NCBI GenBank assembly: GCA_949297365.1
Contig: CASFSL010000044.1
Coordinates: 62,001 to 126,000, forward strand
DNA: 64,000 nt
Direction of reading: 5' to 3'
DNA from: an uncultured Bacteroidales bacterium
Lineage (GTDB): Bacteria > Bacteroidota > Bacteroidia > Bacteroidales > UBA932
A program made the position numbers and the translations under genes. Below the pieces are notes generated by a model. It was not told where the DNA came from. It made no database searches and was given only the letters and a program-made list of their open reading frames with translations. This document shows, one piece after another, positions 46,156 to 52,161 of the stretch (its first letter is position 1; every line of letters begins with the position of its first letter).

Positions 46156-47241
46156 ATGAAGCTGAAAATACTGACCATCCTGACTGCCTCCGTATTGTCC
46201 GCAGTCAATCTCTTCGGGCAGACAGTCGTCTACTCCCTTCCGTCCACAACCATCCATCTCACCGTCGAGGCGGTCCGCAGCAGTTATACGCCCGGGCCTT
46301 ATGCCGGATATGCGAAAAAATATCTCGGCATCGACGTTCCTTTGGAGGAAAGCGTGACCTATACTCTCAGCAACATCAGGCTCACACCATGCCTGGAAGC
46401 CGACAGAAGCCGCAGCTATGTGCTCAATCTGGGAGGGGCCGGCAAAAAGGCATCGCCCATGCCGTTCATGCAGTTCACATCCCAGGGGCTCGTCATACTC
46501 TCCAATGACGACAATGTCAACGGAAGCACCTGGAGATTCCCGTCCATGGCATCCGGAGACAGCGACATGCTGGCCTCCAGAGCCACCGGCAACCTGACCT
46601 CGGCAGAGACCGTCCTGTACCGGACCGAGCGCAACGACAACGGTGAGTTTGAGCGCGTAGCCTACAAACAGAGCCAGGTAGTGGAGAAAAGCATGGAGAA
46701 AAAAGCCCAGGAGGCCGCGTCCATGATTCTCAATCTCAGACAGAACCGTATCAACATCATCACCGGCAACACTGATGCCACTTTCAGCGGAGACGCACTG
46801 AGGGCTGCCATAGAGGAGACCTCACGCATAGAGGAAGACCTCATGAGACTGTTCACCGGCTCGACGTCCTGCTCTGTTCAGACCATGGATTTCGACGTTG
46901 TGCCTGACAGCAGCAGTACCGAGGAGATGGTCATCGCTTTCAGACTGTCCGACACCCAGGGACTCCTGCCCTCCGATGACATCTCCGGAAGGCCTGTCGT
47001 TATAGAGATTGCACCCGAGGCGGAGCAACCCGAGACGGAACTGATCCTGCCCGAGACCACTCAGAACAGCCGCAGAAGCGGATACTACGGAACATTGGAG
47101 AAAGAAGTGGTTCATTACAGGATGCCGGCTATCTGCACCGTGAGAATCACTGACGGGCAGGAGCTCCTCCTTCAAAGCCGCATACCGGTCTATCAGAAAG
47201 GCCAGGAACTTACATTTCCCGTGAATCTATTGATTAAATAA
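46156..47241 (+). CDS. DUF4831 family exported protein
   Basis: The signal peptide KLKILTILTASVLSAVNLFGQ is followed by a sequence I recognise as the DUF4831 family, found in Bacteroidota (IHLTVEAVRSSYTPGPYAGYAKKYLGI is its opening block). The function is unknown. Later segments include the long QNRINIITGN region near residue 195 and a beta-rich C-terminus. 361 aa. pepD starts 25 bp downstream. Confidence 0.85.
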   Translation: MKLKILTILTASVLSAVNLFGQTVVYSLPSTTIHLTVEAVRSSYTPGPYAGYAKKYLGIDVPLEESVTYTLSNIRLTPCLEADRSRSYVLNLGGAGKKASPMPFMQFTSQGLVILSNDDNVNGSTWRFPSMASGDSDMLASRATGNLTSAETVLYRTERNDNGEFERVAYKQSQVVEKSMEKKAQEAASMILNLRQNRINIITGNTDATFSGDALRAAIEETSRIEEDLMRLFTGSTSCSVQTMDFDVVPDSSSTEEMVIAFRLSDTQGLLPSDDISGRPVVIEIAPEAEQPETELILPETTQNSRRSGYYGTLEKEVVHYRMPAICTVRITDGQELLLQSRIPVYQKGQELTFPVNLLIK

Positions 47242-47266
47242 ACATTCATAAATAAATATCAACTGT

Positions 47267-48721
47267 ATGACTATTGACAATTTGGATCCCAAATGCGTAT
47301 GGAAGAACTTCCATGCACTGACTCAGATTCCCCGTCCCTCGAAGAAAGAATGGAGGGCCGTGGACTTCATGGAGAATTTCGGCAAGAGCCTCGGACTGGA
47401 GACCATCCGTGACGAAGTCGGCAACATCATCATCCGCAAACCAGCCACACCCGGTATGGAGAACCGCAAGGGCGTAATCCTCCAGGGCCACCTCGACATG
47501 GTGCCGCAGAACAACAATGACGTGCAGCACGACTGGGAGAAAGACCCGGTGGAGACATACATCGACGGTGAGTGGGTAAAGGCCAGGGGCACCACCCTCG
47601 GAGCTGACAACGGCATCGGCTGCGCCGTGGCCATGGCTATCCTTGAGTCCAAGGACATCGCGCACGGACCCGTAGAGGCCCTCTTCACCATCGACGAGGA
47701 GACCGGCATGACCGGAGCCCAGGCTCTCAAGGGCGGCATACTTAAAGGTGACATCCTCATCAACATGGACTCCGAGACCGAGGGCGAGCTGTACGTGGGC
47801 TGCGCAGGCGGTCTGGACACCGACGCTGAGTTCAGTTTCAAGCCTGAGAATGTAAGCAAGGACACCGACCAGTACCGCATCGTCATCAAGGGTCTGCGCG
47901 GAGGTCACTCAGGTATGGAGATCAATGAGGGCCGAGCCAACTCCAACAAGCTGATGGCCCGCCTCCTCCTGCCACTGCTGAGAGACTTCAAAGGCGAGCT
48001 TATCTCCATCGAGGGCGGCAACATGCGCAACGCCATACCCCGTGAGGCCCAGGCCGTAATCGCTCTTCCCGAAAAGAAGGCCGCAAAGGCCATCAAGGCC
48101 GTCAACGCCGCCGTAGCCGACATCAAGCACGAATACGCCCCCATCGACCCCGGCCTGGAAGTTCTCGTGGAGAAGACCAAGGGCTATAAGAAAATAATCC
48201 CCACCGACGTGGCTCTCAACGTAGTGAAGGCCCTGCTGGCCTGCCCCTGCAACGTAGACCGCATGAGCCTGGCCATCCCCGGTCTCGTGGAGACCTCCAA
48301 CAACCTGGCCATCGTCAAGTCAGAGGGCAAGAAGATCAATGTCAAGACCCTCATGAGAGGCTCCAGCGACTCGGCCAAGTACGCTCTGCGCGACGCTATT
48401 CAGAGTGCCCTGGAGCTGGGCGGTGCCAAAGTCAGGTTCTCAGGAGGCTACTCAGGCTGGCAGCCCAATATGGACTCCGACATCCTCAAGACCATGAAGC
48501 AGACCTACAAGAGCCTGTTCGGCAAGGAGCCCGAGGTGAAGGCCATCCACGCCGGCCTCGAATGCGGCATCCTCTCGACCAACTACCCGCACTGGGACAT
48601 GATATCCTGCGGCCCGACCCTGATGTCCCCCCACTCTCCCGACGAACGTCTGCTCATCCCCACCGTGGAGAAGTTCTGGAACTTCATCAAGGAGGTCCTC
48701 AAGAACATTCCCATGAAGTAA
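47267..48721 (+). CDS. pepD: Aminoacyl-histidine dipeptidase (peptidase D, M20C)
   Basis: Cytosolic zinc dipeptidase. Metal-binding and catalytic segments are LQGHLDMVPQ (about residues 76-85), LGADNGIGCA (about 113-122), DEETGMTGA and MDSETEGEL, with the C-terminal histidine in IHAGLECGIL. A lid/dimerisation domain (about 200-380) is inserted. Length 484 aa is normal for PepD. A hairpin terminator follows. Confidence 0.94.
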   Translation: MTIDNLDPKCVWKNFHALTQIPRPSKKEWRAVDFMENFGKSLGLETIRDEVGNIIIRKPATPGMENRKGVILQGHLDMVPQNNNDVQHDWEKDPVETYIDGEWVKARGTTLGADNGIGCAVAMAILESKDIAHGPVEALFTIDEETGMTGAQALKGGILKGDILINMDSETEGELYVGCAGGLDTDAEFSFKPENVSKDTDQYRIVIKGLRGGHSGMEINEGRANSNKLMARLLLPLLRDFKGELISIEGGNMRNAIPREAQAVIALPEKKAAKAIKAVNAAVADIKHEYAPIDPGLEVLVEKTKGYKKIIPTDVALNVVKALLACPCNVDRMSLAIPGLVETSNNLAIVKSEGKKINVKTLMRGSSDSAKYALRDAIQSALELGGAKVRFSGGYSGWQPNMDSDILKTMKQTYKSLFGKEPEVKAIHAGLECGILSTNYPHWDMISCGPTLMSPHSPDERLLIPTVEKFWNFIKEVLKNIPMK

Positions 48722-48758
48722 TTTATTAGTAATTTATTAGCACCACAATACCCTATAC

Positions 48759-48795
48759 AAGACGTGCCGGCCTGGGCTGACACGTCTTTATTTTT
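48759..48795 (+). terminator. Rho-independent terminator after pepD
   Basis: Stem AAGACGTG / CACGTCTT (8 bp, 14-nt loop) followed by TATTTTT. The left end of the 867-bp repeat element begins about 5 bp further on. Confidence 0.85.
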
Positions 48796-48831
48796 AATGA
48801 TTATCCGCAAAGATACCCCTAGGACATCAAA

Positions 48832-49118
48832 GAGAATGTATGCTCACACATTCCGTAAATGTACCGGTGCAGGATGTCGCAGGTGACAGGGGGCCAGTGT
48901 CTGCCGAGGACCTGTCCTCTGCTGTTTTTGAGAAGTGACTGATAACTAGGCGGATGTAAAACAGTGCGGAGGACAGGGGTAGCCGAAAACCGTCAAAATG
49001 TCCGAAATCCGCCACCCCTATCCTCGGGCCTGTTCGCATATATTCCTGAACACTAGCGATTTGTCATCACCCCGTGCAGGACAGGTGTCACGGATATGGC
49101 CATGGACTTGGATGAAAG
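48832..49118. repeat. Structured intergenic repeat, copy 1
   Basis: Aligns in the same orientation with 51556-51890 across its length. Three related arms are present: CCTGTCCTC (48911), GAGGACAGGGGT (48969) and ACCCCTATCCTC (49014), spaced 58 and 45 bp exactly as in copy 2. Arms 1 and 2 are perfect 9-bp complements. Over about 123 core bases I count 17 substitutions relative to copy 2 with no net length change; substitutions are spread evenly over codon positions in the open minus-strand frame, which argues against coding. Confidence 0.7.
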
Positions 49119-49324
49119 CCGCTGTGAAAGGTCGGGAGTCCCCACCCGGCGGCTCTTCCCCAGCCTTGAGCCTGGAGCCTGGCAAAGGAGGGTCATCCTC
49201 TGAAATCGGAGACGGCAGCATAACCTTCTCTGCGGTCTGTCCGGTAATAACTGCACCTGCCTGCCAGACACAATCCTCAAAGCCGGGCACTCACGGTGCG
49301 GAGTAAAAGTCCCGCGACGTACCA

Positions 49325-49353
49325 CGACACAGTTGACGTATCGCGACACAGTT
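49325..49353. repeat. Two direct CGACACAGTT decamers, 19-bp period
   Basis: CGACACAGTT occurs at 49325-49334 and 49344-49353, directly left of the MITE-like element. Regularly spaced multiple end repeats of this sort are known from IS21-family termini; whether these derive from one cannot be told here. Confidence 0.45.
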
Positions 49354-49361
49354 CTAAATGC

Positions 49362-49538
49362 CACTATACATTTTCGTTAGGTCAGAAATACCTGTAAATC
49401 CCGGTGTTGGCAAAATCACAAAATGTAAGGAGCATCCCAAAATGCCGTATTTTGAGGAGAATCGGAGCATCTGACATTCTTGCAAAAGCAGAACATCTTG
49501 GTAATCAGCAAAATACAATATAACGAAAATGTATAGTG
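49362..49538. mobile_element. MITE-like element, copy A (177 bp)
   Basis: Ends are 18-bp perfect inverted repeats CACTATACATTTTCGTTA / TAACGAAAATGTATAGTG. It is homologous to the reverse complement of 51117-51295: the last 71 bases align without gaps, best at both ends of that stretch. No open frame. Lies inside the 867-bp element. Confidence 0.6.
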
Positions 49539-49568
49539 ATAAGTTGACGAGAATGTATAGTGGCGAGT
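49521..49568. repeat. 24-bp tandem repeat at the right end of MITE copy A
   Basis: TAACGAAAATGTATAGTGATAAGT is followed at once by the variant TGACGAGAATGTATAGTGGCGAGT. The second unit extends the terminal repeat outward, giving a double end. Confidence 0.5.
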
Positions 49569-49697
49569 TGCATGATAGCGGACAGGGTAGAGCCGCGTGT
49601 CGGCATCTCCTGCTCAGTCCGGCTTCAGCTGTATGAGGTCTGTCAGGGGGTATCTTTGCGGATAATTACTTACAGCGGCCCGATAAACTAAACAGTT

Positions 49698-49728
49698 TTT
49701 GTTTTTTTGCCGATTATGTGTATATTTG
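49698..49728 (+). promoter_or_regulatory. Predicted promoter of rpsF-rpsR-rplI
   Basis: -33 box TTTG (49698-49701) and -7 box TATATTTG (49721-49728), spacer 19 bp, with the usual CAG just after. One of the best promoter matches in the window. Confidence 0.75.
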
Positions 49729-49729
49729 C

Positions 49730-49760
49730 AGCCCTTTCCCGTGGAAAGAGAGGGCTTTTT
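49730..49760 (+). promoter_or_regulatory. Leader hairpin of the rpsF operon, possible S6:S18 autoregulatory site
   Basis: AGCCC-TTTCC (49730-49739) pairs with GGAAA (49743-49747) and GGGCT (49752-49756), with a bulge GAGA on the 3' side and a T run after it. The loop begins CCGTGG. In several bacteria the S6:S18 dimer represses its own operon by binding a leader hairpin with a CCG motif. Position and CCG fit; the start of the transcript may fall within the first arm. Inference only. Confidence 0.4.
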
Positions 49761-49785
49761 AATTACTAATTTAATAACAATCAAG

Positions 49786-50145
49786 ATGTTAAAACAGTAC
49801 GAAACCGTTTTCATTGCAACTCCCGTTTTATCTGAGGAACAGATAAAGGAAGCGGTAGAAAAGTATCGCAGTTTCATCACCTCCGAGGGCGGTGAGATTG
49901 TGAACGACGAGGACTGGGGCCTCAGGAAACTGGCCTACCCCATCCAGAAGAAGACAACAGGGTTCTACCACCTGTTTGAGTTCAGGGCTGACTCACAGTT
50001 CATCGACAAGCTCGAGACACAGTACAGACGTGACGAGCGCATCATCCGTTTCCTCACATTCGTGATGGACAAGGACTCTATCGCTTACTCTGAGCGCAGA
50101 CGCGCCAATAGAAAAGAATCAGCTAACACAGCAAAGGAGGAATAA
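49786..50145 (+). CDS. rpsF: 30S ribosomal protein S6
   Basis: Binds 16S rRNA as a dimer with S18. I start at 49786, giving [19 protein letters not shown], the family's N-terminus; an earlier ATG at 49699 overlaps the promoter boxes. [24 protein letters not shown] and the [10 protein letters not shown] segment are conserved. 119 aa. First gene of a three-gene ribosomal operon. Confidence 0.95.
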   Translation: MLKQYETVFIATPVLSEEQIKEAVEKYRSFITSEGGEIVNDEDWGLRKLAYPIQKKTTGFYHLFEFRADSQFIDKLETQYRRDERIIRFLTFVMDKDSIAYSERRRANRKESANTAKEE

Positions 50146-50148
50146 ACC

Positions 50149-50415
50149 ATGGCCGTAAACAACGAAATCAGATATCTCAACCCTCCTACAGTAGAGGTGA
50201 AGAAGAAAAAATACTGCCGCTTCAAGAAGGCACACATCAAATATGTGGACTACAAGGACGCTGAGTTCCTCAAGAGGTTCCTCAACGAGCAGGGCAAGAT
50301 TCTGCCCCGCCGTCTCACCGGTACTTCCCTGAAGTTCCAGCGCAAGGTCGCTCAGGCAGTTAAACGCGCAAGGCATCTCGCCCTGCTCCCTTACGTAACA
50401 GACTTATTGAAATAA
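50149..50415 (+). CDS. rpsR: 30S ribosomal protein S18
   Basis: 88 aa, partner of S6 on the 30S platform. Conserved [22 protein letters not shown] and [31 protein letters not shown] are present. Only one cysteine of the zinc-type pattern is seen (KKYCRFKK), so it is the non-zinc form. It starts 3 bp after rpsF. Confidence 0.96.
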   Translation: MAVNNEIRYLNPPTVEVKKKKYCRFKKAHIKYVDYKDAEFLKRFLNEQGKILPRRLTGTSLKFQRKVAQAVKRARHLALLPYVTDLLK

Positions 50416-50427
50416 GGAGGACAGTGT

Positions 50428-50934
50428 ATGGAAATCATTCTGAAACAGGACGTGCCCAATCTCGGGCATAAAGACGATATCGTAAAGGTAAGAAACGGCT
50501 ACGCTGTCAACTACCTCATTCCTCAGGGCATGGCTACTCTCGCCACCGAGTCCGCCAAGAAGGTGCTCGCCGAGAACATCCGCCAGAGAGCCCACAAGGA
50601 GGCCAAGATCCGCGAGGAGGCAAGTGCTCTCGCAGCCAAGATCAACGGCATCACCGTCAAGGTAGCAGCCAAGATGAGCTCGAAGGGCAAGATCTTCGGC
50701 TCTGTCGGCAACATCCAGATCGCCGAGGCCATCGCCGCTCTCGGAGTGGAGGTTGACCGCCGCAATGTCACCATCGCCGGTATGGACAACATCAAGGAAG
50801 CCGGCACATACGATGCCAGCGTGAAGTTCTACAAGGACATCAAGGCCGACTTCAAGGTAGAGGTTGTCGGAGACGGCACCGAAACCGCAGAGGAGACCGA
50901 GGCTCCCGCAGCAGAGACACCCGCCGCCGAATAA
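50428..50934 (+). CDS. rplI: 50S ribosomal protein L9
   Basis: Two-domain ribosomal stalk-base protein. The N-terminal domain EIILKQDVPNLGHKDDIVKVRNGYAVNYLIPQ is standard, followed by the long connecting helix and the C-terminal domain (about 80-150). An acidic Ala/Glu/Pro-rich tail of about 16 residues (from TETAEETE) extends beyond the E. coli protein. 168 aa. A strong terminator follows. Confidence 0.95.
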   Translation: MEIILKQDVPNLGHKDDIVKVRNGYAVNYLIPQGMATLATESAKKVLAENIRQRAHKEAKIREEASALAAKINGITVKVAAKMSSKGKIFGSVGNIQIAEAIAALGVEVDRRNVTIAGMDNIKEAGTYDASVKFYKDIKADFKVEVVGDGTETAEETEAPAAETPAAE

Positions 50935-50959
50935 TCCGGCCGGAACACACATACAGAAG

Positions 50960-50993
50960 AAAGTGCGTCAATATCCCTTGGCGCACTTTTTTT
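50960..50993 (+). terminator. Rho-independent terminator of the rpsF operon
   Basis: AAAGTGCGTCAA / TTGGCGCACTTT, a 12-bp stem with a single U-G pair and 6-nt loop, then a T run. Confidence 0.92.
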
Positions 50994-51116
50994 GATTCTA
51001 CTACTCACCCACCGTGTATGCTTAGAAATCACATTCTGCCACATTGCCGGCTCTGCGGAAGACCATCACGTTCATGCCAGCCAATTATACAGCTTACATC
51101 CCTCCCCACCTACCGC

Positions 51117-51295
51117 CACTACACATTTTAGTTATATTGAATTTCCTTGATTAATCGCATATTACATTTTGCGGAGAATGTTAGGTGACTGCAAAAACGC
51201 CAGTTTCGGCTGGAACCCGCCCCACTTAACATATCGGCAGACAGATAAAACACTTATAATCAAACGTATGCAATTTAACTAAAATACATAGTGAC
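51117..51295. mobile_element. MITE-like element, copy B (179 bp, inverted relative to copy A)
   Basis: Imperfect terminal inverted repeats of 23 bp (CACTACACATTTTAGTTATATTG against its right end, 19 of 23 matching). Size and end sequence match copy A, and its reverse complement shares the terminal 71 bp alignment. No open frame. The interval 50994-51116 before it holds nothing I can recognise. Confidence 0.55.
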
Positions 51296-51475
51296 CACCA
51301 GACGAATGGCAGCGGATCATCACCTTGCTCAGCGAGCTTACGACAGACACCGCGCTTTCATGACTCTTGCTTTTGTGCCCAATCTTTTTGGCACACCTCA
51401 CCCAGGGCTCCAACCGCATGCACGCGCATCCTTATTTATTGTAATTGTCTGACAATCAACACACAACTATTTAAG
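51296..51475. other. Gene-free interval, nothing assigned
   Basis: No open frame with a start and bias, no RNA gene. Only a 6-bp hairpin TGTGCC / GGCACA (51374-51395) is seen. Confidence 0.5.
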
Positions 51476-51517
51476 CGAATGGATTTCAACACTTCACAGA
51501 GCGACTAAATCCATTCG
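51476..51517. repeat. 11-bp inverted repeat (hairpin)
   Basis: CGAATGGATTT (51476-51486) and AAATCCATTCG (51507-51517) are perfect complements with a 20-nt spacer. No T run follows on either strand, so it is not a simple terminator. It may be the end of another element or a binding site. Confidence 0.5.
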
Positions 51518-51555
51518 TTGTATTGATAAGTCACTGAGGATAAACACGATGCTCC

Positions 51556-51890
51556 AAGAATATATGCTTGTACATTCCGTAAATACACCGGTGAAATGTG
51601 TCGTAGATGACGGGTGTGGCGGGGAGGCAGGCGGGGAGAAAATACTTGCTGCCTGCCTCCAACGTTCCAATGCTTGCCGAGACCTATCCTCTGTCGCTTT
51701 TGAGAAGTGTCTGATAACGAAGCAAATGCAAAATGGTGCGGAGGATAGGGGTACCCGAAAACCGTCAAAATGTCCGGAATCCACCACCCCTATCCTCAGT
51801 TCATTTCTAGCATATACCTGGGAGACAACGAGTTGCTTCCACGGCACAGATGACAGGTCTCGTAAATATGGCCACGGACTTGGATGAAAG
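51556..51890. repeat. Structured intergenic repeat, copy 2
   Basis: Homologous in the same orientation to 48832-49118. Arms are CCTATCCTC (51683), GAGGATAGGGGT (51741) and ACCCCTATCCTC (51786). Arms 2 and 3 form a perfect 12-bp inverted repeat, and arms 1 and 2 a perfect 9-bp one. Relative to copy 1 it carries an extra block with its own 10-bp perfect hairpin GGAGGCAGGC / GCCTGCCTCC (51623-51660). The rest, 51891-52102, holds no gene I can support. Confidence 0.7.
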
Positions 51891-52102
51891 TCGGGAATAC
51901 CTTGACGATAACGGATTTTCCCCTGTCTTGAACCACGTAAAGTAATAGCCGTAGTCTGGCTGATTGGTCTGAAAGAACTCCACGAGCCTGTCACTGCTGA
52001 AATTGCGTAAAAGCTGTGACCTGGATGGACTGGTTCATTGGATTGAGGAGGGCAGCAAACTACACTCCTGTACAAGGAAAAGAGACAGCTGCCCGGCAGG
52101 GA

Positions 52103-52133
52103 TTTGGTTTTTCATAAATTATTGCTATATTTG
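52103..52133 (+). promoter_or_regulatory. Predicted promoter of the membrane protein gene at 52162
   Basis: -33 box TTTG (52103-52106) and -7 box TATATTTG (52126-52133), spacer 19 bp; 28 bp before the ATG. Confidence 0.7.
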
Positions 52134-52161
52134 AGGGATTAACCACTTAAACTACAACATC

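Larger units (their letters stand above)
48800..49666. mobile_element. Gene-free 867-bp element with 20-bp perfect terminal inverted repeats
   Basis: 48800-48819 reads ATTATCCGCAAAGATACCCC and its exact reverse complement is at 49647-49666. The inside has no credible gene: small open frames on both strands lack starts, conservation and codon bias. It does hold one copy of the roughly 290-bp structured repeat, a tandem decamer and one MITE-like element. No clear target-site duplication is seen. It fills the space between the pepD terminator and the rpsF promoter. Inference: a non-autonomous or decayed transposable element, possibly nested. Confidence 0.6.

Noticed and set aside
49018-49290. 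90-codon minus-strand frame inside the 867-bp element
   Set aside because: No start context, no bias and no counterpart of the same frame in copy 2, where a stop interrupts it.
49325-49568. CRISPR-like array
   Set aside because: Only two units of each short repeat, with spacers below 15 bp and no cas genes nearby.
51922-52015. Protein-like minus-strand fragment containing FSSDRLVEFF and YYFTWFKTG
   Set aside because: It reads like a genuine protein piece but is stopped about seven codons upstream and lacks a start; possibly gene debris, too short to assign.
51494-52075. 193-codon minus-strand frame over repeat copy 2, partly similar to a 70-codon frame at 48827-49039
   Set aside because: The similarity follows the DNA repeat. 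Substitutions fall about equally on the three codon positions and mostly change the amino acid, and the two frames differ in ends and length, so a conserved protein is unlikely.
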